A stretch of 64,000 nt of DNA, taken from positions 25,008 through 89,007 of the forward strand of contig CAISEB010000038.1 in NCBI GenBank assembly GCA_903884235.1. The letters are read 5' to 3'. The position numbers and the translations under genes are program-made. The number at the start of each line of letters is the position of its first letter. The first letter of the stretch is position 1. The notes beneath the pieces were generated by a model. That model was not told the origin of the DNA. It saw only the letters and a program-made list of their open reading frames with translations, and searched no databases. Positions 10,002 through 18,835 of this stretch are shown one piece after another. This stretch comes from an uncultured Pseudomonadota bacterium. Lineage in GTDB: Bacteria; Pseudomonadota; Gammaproteobacteria; Steroidobacterales; Steroidobacteraceae.

Positions 10002-10534
10002 GGCTCGGCGGCACGCCACGCGGCCGCGGTCTGCCCGTAGAGGTCGACGTCGTGGCCGACGGGCGCCGGCAGCGTCGCCCGCCCCAGCCGGTGCGACCCG
10101 AGTCGCCTGGCCAGCGCGATCGAGCGGACGTTGGCCGGATCGATGCAGTGGATGAAGTCGTCCCAGCCGAGCGCGTCGAGGGCCCAGTCGGTCGCGGCGA
10201 TCGCCGCCTCGGCCGCGAGGCCGCGTCCCCAGACCTCGCGGTGGAGCCCCCAGCCGATCTCGTTGCCGGGCCAGCCCTCGGGCCGCCAGGGCCCGACCCG
10301 CCCGATCCAGCGACCGGTGGCGCGCTCGAGCACCGAGAACATCCCGAAGCCGTAGAGCCCCCAGGCGCCCGCCATCAGGCAGAACGCCCGCCACGAGACC
10401 GCGCGCGGCTGCGCACCGCCGAGATGGCGGGTCGTCTCGGCGTCCGCGGCGAAGGCCACCCAGGCCTCGAAGTCCTCGGCCCTGGGCGGCCGCAGGACGA
10501 GCCGCGGCGTGACGAGCTCGGTCGTCAGAGCCAA
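9974..10534 (-). CDS. GNAT-family N-acetyltransferase (RimJ/RimL-like)
   Basis: About 186 residues. TPRLVLRPPRAEDF at the N-terminus is the typical opening of RimJ/RimL-type acetyltransferases; WGRGLAAEAAIA near the middle is the acetyl-CoA pyrophosphate loop, and CIDPANVRSIALARRLG is the conserved fourth motif. The substrate is unknown. No ATG or GTG fits. TTG at 10534 overlaps the end of the GST gene by ten bases; a CTG at 10528 is possible. The tail overlaps the convergent aldehyde dehydrogenase gene by 28 bases. Confidence 0.75.
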
Positions 10535-11157
10535 TCCGTCAGCCCTTCGCGGCGGTTGAGCTCCGCGAAGGAGGGCCGAGCCTTGAGCGCCGCGACGAAG
10601 CGCGCCACCGCCGGCCATTCCGTCGCCGGGCGCGGCATGGCGCGCGACCAGCGGGCCAGCATCCCGGCGTGGAAATCGACCGCGCTGGGGCCGTCCCCCG
10701 CCAGCCACGGGCCGTGGGCCGCGAGGTGCGCATCGATCCGGTCCCAGGCCGCCTCGATCCGGATCCGTGCCCGGTCCTGGACCGCCAGGATGGCGTCCGC
10801 CCCGGCCGGCTCGTCCGGGTAGAACCAGGCGCGATAGGCCGGCTGCAGCGTGTTGGCGAGGTGCAGCATCCACTGCAGGTACTGGACACGGGCCAGCGTG
10901 CCGACGGCCGGTGCGAGGCGCGCCGCCGGGTGCCGTTCGGCGAGCAGCAGCGCGAGGGCGGCCGCCTCGTACACCGGCCGGCCTTCGACGAGCATCACGG
11001 GCACGACCCCGTTCGGGTTCAACTTCAGGTATTCCGGGGACTTCTGCTGCCCCGCGGCGCCATCGACGAGGCGCAGCTCGTGCGGGGCGCCGATTTCCAG
11101 CAGGAGCCAGTGGACGACGAGGCTCGCCGCGCCGGGCATGTAGTACAGGGTGTACAT
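10525..11157 (-). CDS. Glutathione S-transferase
   Basis: A 210-residue soluble GST. The thioredoxin-like N-terminal domain begins MYTLYYMPGAASLVVHWLLL and has NPNGVVPVML with the cis-proline and YEAAALALLLAERH, where glutathione gamma-glutamyl is held. The all-helical C-terminal domain follows, with DFHAG near residue 165. The family conjugates or isomerises electrophiles; close relatives are listed as YfcG- or beta-class GSTs. GGAGA precedes the ATG. The gene is divergent from a fatty acid desaturase and appears to share a palindromic control region with it. Confidence 0.87.
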   Translation of the reverse strand: MYTLYYMPGAASLVVHWLLLEIGAPHELRLVDGAAGQQKSPEYLKLNPNGVVPVMLVEGRPVYEAAALALLLAERHPAARLAPAVGTLARVQYLQWMLHLANTLQPAYRAWFYPDEPAGADAILAVQDRARIRIEAAWDRIDAHLAAHGPWLAGDGPSAVDFHAGMLARWSRAMPRPATEWPAVARFVAALKARPSFAELNRREGLTDWL

Positions 11158-11184
11158 CGGGTTCTCCGGGAGGGGGTCCAGGGC

Positions 11185-11236
11185 GGCGTCATTATGCCGA
11201 CTGGGCGGGCGGGCGCGGTCACGGCATAATGCCGCC
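11185..11236. promoter_or_regulatory. Inverted repeat with divergent -10-like boxes between GST and desaturase
   Basis: GGCGTCATTATGCCG (11185-11199) and CGGCATAATGCCGCC (11222-11236) are inverted copies matching at 14 of 15 positions, with a 22-base spacer. Each arm contains CATAAT pointing away from the other, five of six with the -10 consensus, one per flanking gene. No good -35 boxes are seen. The site may be a divergent promoter pair, a dimeric operator, or both. Confidence 0.55.
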
Positions 11237-11270
11237 CGCCCGGGCCCCGGCCCGACCTCCGAGCGTGCCG

Positions 11271-12353
11271 ATGTCCGCAGTCCCGACCGACCTGCCCGAA
11301 ACGCCCCCGGCGACCCCCGCCGCCGCGTACAGCATCCCGCGGCTGCGCGAAGTGCTGTCGGCGTACTATCGCCGCTCGACCGCGCTCGCGTTCGTGCTGC
11401 TCGTCGCCGACATCGCGCTGTTCGGCGTCGCCGAATGGCTCGTCGCACGCAGCGGCTCGCTCGCCCTGCAGCTGCTCGGCGGCGTGCTTGCCACGACCGC
11501 GATCGTGCGCCTGTTCATCATCGGCCACGACGCCTGCCACGGCAGCCTGACCGACCACGACCTGCTCAACAAGATCCTCGGCTGGATCGCGTTCCTGCCC
11601 TCGCTGACGCCGTACTCGCTGTGGCGCGTCGGTCACAACGTGGTGCACCACGGGTTCAACAACCTGAAGGGCCGCGATTTCGTCTGGGAGCCGCTCGATC
11701 CGTCCGAGTTCGCGGCGCTGTCGCCCGCGCGCCGGCTGCTGGAGCGCGTCTATCGCAGCGCCTTCGGACCGCTGCCGTACTACCTCATCGAGATCTGGTG
11801 GAAGAAGCTCTACTTCCCCGGCAAGGCGCACGCACCGGGCAAGCGTGCCGAGTTCAAGTGGGATTCGACGCTGGTGACCGTGTTCGCGGCGCTGTGGGTC
11901 GCGGGGCTCGCGATCTACTCGCCCGCCGGCATCGGCGCGACCACGCTTGCCATCATCGTCGGCTTCGTGGCGCCGTTCCTGGTCTGGACCTGGACCATCG
12001 GCTTCGTCGTCTACCTGCACCACACGCACCCGGACGTCGTCTGGTACGCCGACAAGAGCAGCTGGCTGAAGGCGCAGGGCATCCTGCACGGCACCGTGCG
12101 CTACAAGATCCGCCCGTACTGGAACATCCTGCTGCACAACATCATGGAGCACGCCGCGCACCATCTCGACGCGCGCATCCCGCTCTATCGATTGAAGGCC
12201 GCGCAGGCCGAACTCGCCCGCCTCGTGCCGGACATCCCGGTCATCGAGCTGTCGATGCGCACGTACTGGCGCACCGTGCGCGAGTGCAAGCTGTTCGACT
12301 TCGAACGGCGCGTGTGGGTGACGTTCCAGGCCGCATCGCGCGGCCGGGCCTGA
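11271..12353 (+). CDS. Membrane fatty acid desaturase
   Basis: A 360-residue integral-membrane di-iron desaturase. The three histidine boxes are visible: HDACHG, HNVVHHGFN and HAAHHLD. Hydrophobic pairs flank them (LAFVLLVADIALFGVAEWLV, AIIVGFVAPFLVWTWTIGF). Proteins of this shape introduce double bonds into acyl chains or hydroxylate lipid-like substrates using oxygen. The short loop KLYFPGKAHAPGK between boxes is positively charged and would lie in the cytoplasm. The ATG at 11271 has only a weak ribosome binding site. Transcription probably ends at the hairpin that begins at its stop codon. Confidence 0.85.
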   Translation: MSAVPTDLPETPPATPAAAYSIPRLREVLSAYYRRSTALAFVLLVADIALFGVAEWLVARSGSLALQLLGGVLATTAIVRLFIIGHDACHGSLTDHDLLNKILGWIAFLPSLTPYSLWRVGHNVVHHGFNNLKGRDFVWEPLDPSEFAALSPARRLLERVYRSAFGPLPYYLIEIWWKKLYFPGKAHAPGKRAEFKWDSTLVTVFAALWVAGLAIYSPAGIGATTLAIIVGFVAPFLVWTWTIGFVVYLHHTHPDVVWYADKSSWLKAQGILHGTVRYKIRPYWNILLHNIMEHAAHHLDARIPLYRLKAAQAELARLVPDIPVIELSMRTYWRTVRECKLFDFERRVWVTFQAASRGRA

Positions 12354-12385
12354 TCCTCGGGGCGGCGCGTGGCGCCGCCCGGATC
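12352..12385. terminator. Bidirectional hairpin between convergent desaturase and rutE-like genes
   Basis: GGGCGGCG and CGCCGCCC form an 8-bp stem with a 5-base loop; outer GATCC and GGATC arms can extend the pairing past a 3-base bulge. The hairpin begins within the desaturase stop codon and ends 8 bases from the stop of the opposing gene. Confidence 0.65.
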
Positions 12386-12392
12386 ACCTTCC

Positions 12393-12992
12393 TCAGACGA
12401 CCCGGCAGGCCTCGGCGAAGTCGAGCCGCGGGCTGCGCCCGTGCAGGTGACTGCGGTCGCCGTAGCCGAGGTTGCAGAGGAAGTTGCTGCGATACCGGCC
12501 GTCCGGGAAGAACGTCCGGTCGAGCAGCCCGGCATCGAACCCCGACATCGGGCCGCAGTCGAGCCCGAGCGCACGCGCCGCGATCATCAGGTAGCCGCCC
12601 TGCAGGCTGCTGTTGCGTCGCGCCGTCGACTCGATCAGCTCGGCGTTGCCCTCGAACCAGCTGCGCGCGTCGACGTGCGGAAAGGTCTTCGGCAGCAGGT
12701 CGTGAAAGCGCGTGTCGTACGCGACGATCACCGTCACCGGTGCCGCCATCGTCTTCTCGACATTGCCCTCGGCGAGCGCGGGCCTCAGCCGCTCCTTGCC
12801 GGCGGGGGTCGCGACGAACCAGAACCGGCCCGGCTGGCAGTTGGCGGACGTCGGCCCGAACTTCACGAGCGAGTACAGCTCCTGCAACAGCGCCGGCGCG
12901 ACGGGCCGCGGCAGCCAGTGGCTGAACGTCCGCGCCTCGCCGTAGAGCTGCGCGAGCGCGGCGGGGTCGAGGCGGGTCTGGATCTCGCTCAT
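12393..12992 (-). CDS. rutE: Nitroreductase-family malonic semialdehyde reductase, RutE-like
   Basis: A 199-residue FMN-dependent nitroreductase-fold enzyme. GPTSANCQPGRF, KERLRPALAEGN, FPHVDARSWF, RNSSLQGGYL and GLDCGPMSGFD follow E. coli RutE closely over the whole length. In E. coli RutE reduces malonic semialdehyde from uracil breakdown. The other rut genes are absent here, so it may act on another small aldehyde or quinone. GGAGACAG precedes the ATG. It lies 67 bases downstream of fdhD on the same strand. Confidence 0.85.
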   Translation of the reverse strand: MSEIQTRLDPAALAQLYGEARTFSHWLPRPVAPALLQELYSLVKFGPTSANCQPGRFWFVATPAGKERLRPALAEGNVEKTMAAPVTVIVAYDTRFHDLLPKTFPHVDARSWFEGNAELIESTARRNSSLQGGYLMIAARALGLDCGPMSGFDAGLLDRTFFPDGRYRSNFLCNLGYGDRSHLHGRSPRLDFAEACRVV

Positions 12993-13059
12993 CGTCTGTC
13001 TCCGGTGGTGCGTGGCGCCGGGCCCGCCGAGCCGGCCTCGGTCCGGCGCGCCGCGGCGT

Positions 13060-13890
13060 TCAGGGGGCGAGCCGCTCGCCATGCGCGTAGACGACGTGCC
13101 GCCCGGGTCGCGCGAATCCCACGAGCGTGACGCCGAACCGCTCCGCCGAGCGGATCGCGAACGCGGTCGGCGCCGAGACCGCGACGACCGCGGCGATGCC
13201 GACCGTCGCCGCCTTCTGCACGATCTCGTAGCTCGCGCGGCTCGTGACCAGCGCATAGCCGGCGCCGAGGTCGTCCCCGGAGCGCACCAGCGAGCCGATC
13301 AGCTTGTCGAGCGCGTTGTGCCGGCCGACGTCCTCGCGCACGCGCACGAGCCCCTGGCCGGGCACCACCCACGCCGCGGCATGGATGCTGCCCGTGCGCG
13401 CGTTGAGCGCCTGGCCGGCACCGAGCGCGGCCAGCGCGGCGTGCAGTTCGCTCGCCGACACGCGCAGGCCGGCGCCGAGCGCCGCGGGGGCGCGGATCGC
13501 GTCGGCCAGCGACTCGGCGCCACACATGCCGCAGCCGGTGCGCCCGGTCAGGTTGCGGTGGCGATTGAGCAGCGCCGAGAAGCGCTGCGGGGCGATGTCG
13601 AGATCGACGATGAGGGCGTCCTCGACGCCGGTCACGGCGACCGAGCGGATCTCGCCGGGCGAGCCCACGATCTCCTCGCTGAGCGTGAAGCCGACCGCGA
13701 GGTCCTCGAGGTCGGCCGGCGTCGCGAGCATCACGACGTGGTTGACGCCCTGGTACCGGAACTGGACCGGGCGCTCTTCCGCGACCTCGTCGGGCACGCG
13801 CTCGAGCCGTCCGGCCGTCCAGCGCTCGACCGACACGGTCGTGACGGGGGCGCGCCCGGGATCGGCTGGGGACGTCGGTGGGGTCGCCAA
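13060..13890 (-). CDS. fdhD: Formate dehydrogenase accessory sulfurtransferase FdhD
   Basis: A 276-residue FdhD protein. The catalytic CxxC is in TGCGMCG near residue 120, and GxxHAAA (GSIHAAAWV) and REDVGRHNALDKLIG are the family's nucleotide-binding signatures. FdhD moves sulfur from IscS to the molybdenum or tungsten bis-MGD cofactor before insertion into formate dehydrogenase. No formate dehydrogenase gene is in the window. TTG at 13890 is chosen because GAGGG lies five bases before it and no ATG is near. Confidence 0.92.
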   Translation of the reverse strand: MATPPTSPADPGRAPVTTVSVERWTAGRLERVPDEVAEERPVQFRYQGVNHVVMLATPADLEDLAVGFTLSEEIVGSPGEIRSVAVTGVEDALIVDLDIAPQRFSALLNRHRNLTGRTGCGMCGAESLADAIRAPAALGAGLRVSASELHAALAALGAGQALNARTGSIHAAAWVVPGQGLVRVREDVGRHNALDKLIGSLVRSGDDLGAGYALVTSRASYEIVQKAATVGIAAVVAVSAPTAFAIRSAERFGVTLVGFARPGRHVVYAHGERLAP

Positions 13891-13946
13891 GGAATCCCTC
13901 TTGAGGCCATCGGCGTGGCGGCGCTGCTCGGGCGGCCGCGAAAAAC

Positions 13947-14023
13947 TGGTGGCTAGGGGGGGAATCGAACCCCCGACCCCGGGGTTATGAATCCCGTGCT
14001 CTAACCGGCTGAGCTACCTAGCC
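13947..14023 (-). tRNA. tRNA-Met (CAT), elongator type
   Basis: A 77-base cloverleaf with encoded CCA. The acceptor stem is GGCTAGG/CCTAGCC, the D arm GCTC/GAGC, the anticodon loop TTCATAA and the T arm GGGGGTTCGATTCCCCC. It resembles the elongator tRNA-Met of E. coli more than the isoleucine CAT species. The last anticodon-stem pair (31-39) is an A-C mismatch rather than a Watson-Crick pair, a mild oddity. Confidence 0.93.
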
Positions 14024-14190
14024 AATTGAATTCGTTGGTGCCCCGGCCGCCCTGTACCAGGGTGGGCCTGACCGGTCATAACCCGGTCGACGACGCCGCG
14101 AATCCGCCCCGCGAGGCGGGCGCGCAGTCTAGCCAAGAGCGCCGCGTCTGTCTAAGAGATAGTGCGGGCGGCGTCGGTACCGGGCCGAAG
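14024..14190. other. Spacer between tRNA-Met and its decayed copy
   Basis: No gene is seen. Two small hairpins occur: CCCTG/CAGGG at about 14050 and GACCGG/CCGGTC at 14070-14088 with a seven-base TCATAAC loop. This and the tRNA remnant fill most of the only gene-poor stretch above 300 bases in the window (13891-14311). Confidence 0.5.
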
Positions 14191-14267
14191 TGGTGGCTGG
14201 AGCGGGAAGCGAACCCGCGGCCCCGCGGTGATGAATCCCGCCCACCAACCGGCGGAGCGACCTGGCC
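14191..14267 (-). pseudogene. Decayed duplicate of tRNA-Met
   Basis: A 77-base stretch aligns without gaps to the tRNA-Met at 13947-14023, at 62 of 77 positions. The TTCAT part of the anticodon loop and the CCA end are kept. The acceptor stem has lost two pairs (4-69 and 5-68), the anticodon stem has gained a G-G mismatch, and the D stem is broken. The T stem has instead changed on both sides together (GCGGG/CCCGC) and still pairs. It is probably not a working tRNA. Confidence 0.8.
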
Positions 14268-14276
14268 GGGCGTCGT

Positions 14277-14303
14277 GGCGGCGCGCCCTCGGGGCGCGCC
14301 GCC
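14277..14303 (-). terminator. Perfect 12-bp hairpin after the Ig-like lipoprotein gene
   Basis: GGCGGCGCGCCC pairs exactly with GGGCGCGCCGCC across a 3-base loop, starting nine bases past the stop codon at 14312. No U-run follows on the minus strand, so Rho-independent action is uncertain. Confidence 0.55.
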
Positions 14304-14311
14304 AGCGAGCG

Positions 14312-16312
14312 TCAGAAGTGCTGGACCCAGGCGAGCTGGGAATTGATCGCGTTGACGCCGTCCCCGAGGATCACGAGCTTGTCCGTCGACACCGCGTAGA
14401 TCACGAGGTCCGTGCCGCCGAACAGGTTGCGCGTGACCGCCGCGACCATGCGTCCGGTGTTCGGGTCGATCGCGTAGCTGCCGGTCAGGTTGCCACCGAT
14501 GGTGCCGCTCTGGAACAGCAGCTGCGGCGCGAGCGTGATCGGCGACGTGGAACCGGCGTAGAGCGTCCCACCCACGTAGTAGGCCGTCGGGAACGTCGTG
14601 AACGGCGTGCCCACCTGCTGCTCGAGGATGCCGAAGTTGCTGGCGAGGCTCGAGGGCTCGAGCACGAACCCGCCGCCCACGCCGTCCGCGTAGAGCACGA
14701 ACTGGCGGGTACCCGAGGCGCTCGTGACCGCGAGCGTGCCGCGGCCGGTCGCATCGACCGTGTACGGCATCGCCGTGTAGGTCGTGCTGACGAGGGTCGT
14801 CGAACGATCGGTGGTGTCGAGCGCTACGTTGACGGTGCCAGTGCCCCCGGTCGCCGCCGACGCGGACAGGCGACCCACGGCCATCGTCGCCACCGGCACG
14901 CCGTTGGTCAGCGAGGAGCCCCACAGGCTGAGGATCGCCGGCTGGGTGAACGTGGTCGCATCCAGGGTGCCGGCGCCGGTCTGGCGATGCATGCGACCGG
15001 CGACGCGGGTCGTCGCGGTGCTCGAATCGGCGCTGACGACGTACGCATGGCTCGCATCGAGTACGTAGTACGCGACCGGCAGCGACAGCGTGCCGAGCGT
15101 CAGCGTGCCGCTGCCGCGGCCGTTGGCATCCGGCGCGCCCAGCGTTCCGGCCAGGGTCCCGCCGGCGACCGGCGTCGCCTCGTTGTCGTCGCCGAGGCCG
15201 GCGCTCAGCACGCCGCCCGCGGACAGCGTGAAGCGGCCGGTGACACCGAGCCGGGCGTCGGTCGGACCGTTGCCGAGCAGGCCGAGGACATAGTCGCCCG
15301 CGACGGCCGCGCCGGTGAACGCCGTCGCGTCCTGCTGGGAGAACGGCGCGGAACCGACCACGCCCGTGCCGTCGTTCTCCTGCATCTGGCCGGCCTTCAG
15401 CGAGCTGACCACGCCGTAGTCGTACTGCTCGACGCCGGCGGAGCTCGTCAGCTGCAGCGTGCCGCGGTTCTGCGTCAGCGTCGTGCAGACCCCGGAGGTG
15501 ACCACCGTGGCGGCGTGCCCGGTCGTCGCGTCCTTGTAGTCCTCGATGCCGCTCACCGTGCCGTCGCCGGCGACGGTGAAGCTGCCGGCGCGGACCACGG
15601 GCTTGCCCGACTTGAAGCCCGTGAACAGGTAGGCGAAGCGGCCGTTGAGCAGGCAGGCGGTCTGGGGGTTGACGACCAGGGTCAGCGTGGCCGATGCGGT
15701 GCGCGTCGGGGACGCGCTGTCGGTCGCGGTCAGCGTGAAGGTCGAGGTGCCGATCGCCGTCGGCGTGCCGGAAATGGCGATCTGCGCGGTCGTGCTGCCG
15801 TTGAGCGCGAGGCCCGCCGGCAACGTGCCGTTGCTGACGGTCCAGGTGTACGGGGCCGTGCCGCCCGCGAGGTTGATGTAGGTGACGTAGAGGACGTTCT
15901 GGTTGGCCGGGAACAGGACCGGGGCCGGAATGACCGGCGTGCCGTTCACGGTGAGCGTCACCGCGGACGCCTTGGTCGTATCGGAGATCGACGTCGCGGT
16001 CAGCGTGGCGAACACGGACCCGGTGACGCCGGTCGGCGCGAGGTAGATGGCCTTGCCCGTGTCGGAGCTCTGCAGCGTGCCGTCGCCGACCAGCGTCCAG
16101 GTCACGCCCTTGTTGGCGGGGTCGTTGGACACCGTCGCGTCGATCTCGGCCGTCGCGCCCTCGGCGACCAGCGTGGTCGCCGTCGGCGAGGTCAGCGAGA
16201 CGCCGATACCGACGCCGACGGCGGTGGACGCGCCTGTGCTGCCACCGCCACAGGCCGCGAGCACCAAGGCGCAGAGGACCACCGCAAGGCGGACCGGGGA
16301 TGCATTCTTCAC
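14312..16312 (-). CDS. Large Ig-like lipoprotein of unknown function
   Basis: A 666-residue predicted lipoprotein. Residues 1-21 form a lipoprotein signal ending in the lipobox VLAAC. Residues about 30-125 look like a bacterial Ig-like (BIG_2-type) domain (WTLVGDGTL, VTLTVNG). Residues about 130-220 form a putative-Ig (He_PIG) domain with GTAPYTWTVSNGTLPAGLAL and ISGTPTAIGTSTFTL. The remaining 440 residues are small-residue-rich beta repeats (GRFTLSAGGVLSAG and GSFTVAGDGTVSG) unlike any family I recognise. It is probably anchored to the outer membrane. GTG at 16312 is chosen since GAGG lies seven bases upstream and the signal peptide starts there; ATGs at 16318 and 16327 lack spacing. Confidence 0.7.
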   Translation of the reverse strand: MKNASPVRLAVVLCALVLAACGGGSTGASTAVGVGIGVSLTSPTATTLVAEGATAEIDATVSNDPANKGVTWTLVGDGTLQSSDTGKAIYLAPTGVTGSVFATLTATSISDTTKASAVTLTVNGTPVIPAPVLFPANQNVLYVTYINLAGGTAPYTWTVSNGTLPAGLALNGSTTAQIAISGTPTAIGTSTFTLTATDSASPTRTASATLTLVVNPQTACLLNGRFAYLFTGFKSGKPVVRAGSFTVAGDGTVSGIEDYKDATTGHAATVVTSGVCTTLTQNRGTLQLTSSAGVEQYDYGVVSSLKAGQMQENDGTGVVGSAPFSQQDATAFTGAAVAGDYVLGLLGNGPTDARLGVTGRFTLSAGGVLSAGLGDDNEATPVAGGTLAGTLGAPDANGRGSGTLTLGTLSLPVAYYVLDASHAYVVSADSSTATTRVAGRMHRQTGAGTLDATTFTQPAILSLWGSSLTNGVPVATMAVGRLSASAATGGTGTVNVALDTTDRSTTLVSTTYTAMPYTVDATGRGTLAVTSASGTRQFVLYADGVGGGFVLEPSSLASNFGILEQQVGTPFTTFPTAYYVGGTLYAGSTSPITLAPQLLFQSGTIGGNLTGSYAIDPNTGRMVAAVTRNLFGGTDLVIYAVSTDKLVILGDGVNAINSQLAWVQHF

Positions 16313-16370
16313 TGGCATTCCTCGCATCGATCGTGGCGAACAGGCGCGCAGAGCATAGCGCCCGGCCGCG

Positions 16371-17462
16371 TCAGACGTTGAACCTAAAGTGCATGACATC
16401 GCCTTCTCGGACCAGGTATTCCTTGCCCTCGAGGCGCATCTTGCCCGCCTCGCGGGCCCCGCCCTCGCCCTTGAATGCGATGTAGTCGTCGTAGCCGATG
16501 ACCTCGGCGCGGATGAACCCGCGCTCGAAGTCGGTGTGGATCACGCCGGCCGCCTGGGGGGCGGTGGCGCCGCGCTTGACCGTCCACGCACGGGTCTCCT
16601 TCGGACCCACCGTGAAGTAGGTCTGCAGGCCGAGGAGCGTGTAGGCGGCGCGGATCACCCGGTTGAGACCGGGCTCGTCGAGCCCGAGTTCCGTCAGGAA
16701 CTCGGTCCGGTCGGCATCCTCGAGCTGCGCGATCTCGGACTCAATGGCCGCACAGACGGCGACCACCTGGGCCCCCTCGGTGGCCGCGAGCGCCTCGACC
16801 GTCGCCAGCAGCGGATTGTCGTGGAAACCCGATTCGTCGACGTTCGCGACATAAAGGACGGGCTTCATCGTCAGGAGCTGGAGTTCGCGGACGATCACGC
16901 GCTCCTGGTCATCGAGGCGGACGGCGCGCGCGGGGGTGCCTTCATTCAGCGCGTCGCGGACCCGGCGGATGATGTCGCGGGCCCGGATCGCATCCTTGTC
17001 CTGGGCCTTGGCTGCCTTCTCGGCCCGCGCGAGGCCCTTTTCGGCCGTATCGAGGTCGGCAAGCGCGAGTTCGGTGTTGATCGTCTCGATGTCCGCGAGC
17101 GGGTTGACGCCGCCGGCGACGTGGATGACGTCCGGATCCTCGAAGCAGCGCACCACGTGCGTGATCGCGTCGACCTCGCGGATGTGGGCGAGGAACTTGT
17201 TGCCGAGGCCCTCGCCTTCGGCGGCGCCCTTGACGATGCCGGCGATGTCGACGAACTCGACCGTGGTCGGCAGGATCCGCTCGGAGTTCGCGATCGTGCA
17301 CAGCGCCTGCAGTCGCGGGTCCGGCATCGGCACGACGCCGACGTTCGGATCGATCGTGCAGAACGGGTAGTTCTCCGCAGGAATCTGCGCGCGCGTCAGC
17401 GCGTTGAAGAGGGTCGACTTGCCGACGTTGGGCAGGCCGACGATGCCACACTTGATTCCCAC
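16371..17462 (-). CDS. ychF: Ribosome-binding ATPase YchF
   Basis: A 363-residue Obg-related P-loop protein, exactly the usual length. It has G1 [10 protein letters not shown]3 DIAGIVKGA, the non-canonical NVDE in place of NKxD that makes the protein an ATPase, a coiled-coil region (about 135-190) and a C-terminal TGS domain (about 280-363, [20 protein letters not shown]). It binds ribosomes and modulates stress responses and translation. The GTG start at 17462 shares its first base with the TAG stop of pth, with AGGGAG upstream, a tight pth-ychF coupling seen across gammaproteobacteria. Confidence 0.96.
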   Translation of the reverse strand: MGIKCGIVGLPNVGKSTLFNALTRAQIPAENYPFCTIDPNVGVVPMPDPRLQALCTIANSERILPTTVEFVDIAGIVKGAAEGEGLGNKFLAHIREVDAITHVVRCFEDPDVIHVAGGVNPLADIETINTELALADLDTAEKGLARAEKAAKAQDKDAIRARDIIRRVRDALNEGTPARAVRLDDQERVIVRELQLLTMKPVLYVANVDESGFHDNPLLATVEALAATEGAQVVAVCAAIESEIAQLEDADRTEFLTELGLDEPGLNRVIRAAYTLLGLQTYFTVGPKETRAWTVKRGATAPQAAGVIHTDFERGFIRAEVIGYDDYIAFKGEGGAREAGKMRLEGKEYLVREGDVMHFRFNV

Positions 17463-18061
17463 TATTGCTCCCTGGCCGCCGGCGTCCGCCGGTGCAGCCC
17501 GTTCATGACCTTTTCCGCGCCGTCGACGAGGATCCGCGGAATCGCCGCCGCCGCCGCATCGACCGCGTCGTCGAGCAGCATCTGCTCGGATGCCGGGGCG
17601 CGCTTGAGCACGTAGTCGATGACCTCGCCGCGCGCCGCGGGATGGCCGATGCCGAGCCGCAGCCGCCAGAACCCGTCGCCGAGCTGGGTGATGATGTCCT
17701 TGAGTCCGTTGTGACCGCCCGAACCCCCACCCTGCTTCAGGCGAGTCGCGCCGACCGGCAGGTCGAGTTCGTCGTGCACCACCAGCGTCTCGCCCGGGGC
17801 GATGCGCAGGTATTCCGTCAGCGCCCGGACCGACTGGCCGCTGCGGTTCATGTAGGTTGTCGGCTTCAGCAGCCACACCTCCCGCTCGGAGAGCACGATG
17901 CGGCCGACGTCACCGTGGTAGCGCGCGTGCGGGCGCAGCGAACCGCCGGCCTTCGCCGCGAGCCGGTCCACGCACCAGAACCCGGCGTTGTGCCGGGTGT
18001 CCGCGTGTTCTGGCCCCGGATTGCCGAGGCCGACGATGAGCTTGAGCGAGAGGCCCGCCAT
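17462..18061 (-). CDS. pth: Peptidyl-tRNA hydrolase
   Basis: A 199-residue Pth. [20 protein letters not shown] carries the catalytic His and conserved Asn; [19 protein letters not shown] with the catalytic Asp, and [12 protein letters not shown] follow in the expected order. The enzyme cleaves peptides from tRNA released by drop-off. It lies between rplY and ychF on the minus strand in the common gammaproteobacterial order. Confidence 0.96.
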   Translation of the reverse strand: MAGLSLKLIVGLGNPGPEHADTRHNAGFWCVDRLAAKAGGSLRPHARYHGDVGRIVLSEREVWLLKPTTYMNRSGQSVRALTEYLRIAPGETLVVHDELDLPVGATRLKQGGGSGGHNGLKDIITQLGDGFWRLRLGIGHPAARGEVIDYVLKRAPASEQMLLDDAVDAAAAAIPRILVDGAEKVMNGLHRRTPAAREQ

Positions 18062-18142
18062 GAGCGTGACGCGTCACCGCCGCCGGCCGCCGGGCCCCGC
18101 CCCGACACGGGCGCGGGTCCGGCGGCGGCAGCGCGGGACGCC

Positions 18143-18835
18143 TTACTTCTTGGCGTCCTTCTTCGGCTCTTCCTTCTTCGCGTCGCCCTTCTTGTCGGCA
18201 GCCGCCGCAGGCGCCGCAGCCGCCTCGGCCACAGCCGCCACCGGGACCTCGGCTTCCTCGGCACGCAGCGCGTGCACCGCGACGACGACCGGGTTCTTGC
18301 CGGCCTCCGCCTCGACCGACAGCACGCCCGCGGGCAGCTTGATGTCGGACAGGTGCAGCGAGTCGTTGAGGTTCAGGCCCGACACGTCGACCGTCAGGAA
18401 CTCCGGCAGGTCCTTCGGCAGGCACTCGACCACGAGCTCGTTCTTCAGGTGCGACATCATGCCGCCCGAAGTCTTGATGCCCGGCGCCGCCGCTTCGCCG
18501 ACGAAGTGCAGCGGGACCGACAGGCGGATCTTCTCGTCCTCATAGACGCGCTGCAGGTCGACGTGGACGATCTGGTTCTTCCACGGGTGACGCTGCACGT
18601 CGCGCAGCAGCGCGGCCTGCGTCTGGTCGCCCACCTTCAGCTGCATGATCGACGAGTAGAACTTCTCGTTCTCGAGCGCCAGCTGCAGCTTGTTGTGGTC
18701 GAGCGACAGGGCGCGCGGATCGCGCTTGCCGCCATAGAGGATCGCCGGAACGCGTCCAGCGTGACGCAGGCGGCGGCTCGCACCCTTCCCCTGGTCATTG
18801 CGGAACTCCGCGATCAGTTCAAAAGAGGTCTTCAT
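18143..18835 (-). CDS. rplY: 50S ribosomal protein bL25, general stress (Ctc) form
   Basis: A 230-residue two-domain bL25. The N-terminal 5S rRNA-binding domain (MKTSFELIAEFRND to about residue 95) is followed by the beta-barrel Ctc domain (about 95-185) and an Ala- and Lys-rich tail ending KKDAKK. Three ATG codons run together after AAGGAG; the third (18835) has the best spacing. It sits between prs and pth, the standard order. Confidence 0.95.
   Translation of the reverse strand: MKTSFELIAEFRNDQGKGASRRLRHAGRVPAILYGGKRDPRALSLDHNKLQLALENEKFYSSIMQLKVGDQTQAALLRDVQRHPWKNQIVHVDLQRVYEDEKIRLSVPLHFVGEAAAPGIKTSGGMMSHLKNELVVECLPKDLPEFLTVDVSGLNLNDSLHLSDIKLPAGVLSVEAEAGKNPVVVAVHALRAEEAEVPVAAVAEAAAAPAAAADKKGDAKKEEPKKDAKK

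Noticed and set aside
14070..14088. A hairpin with loop TCATAAC that resembles an anticodon arm
   Set aside because: The loop lacks T at position 33 and no acceptor, D or T arms surround it, so it is not a third tRNA copy.
14162..16381. A 739-codon plus-strand frame opposite the Ig-like lipoprotein
   Set aside because: The composition is dominated by Arg, Gly and Ala with no motif; the minus strand has a lipobox and Ig domains.
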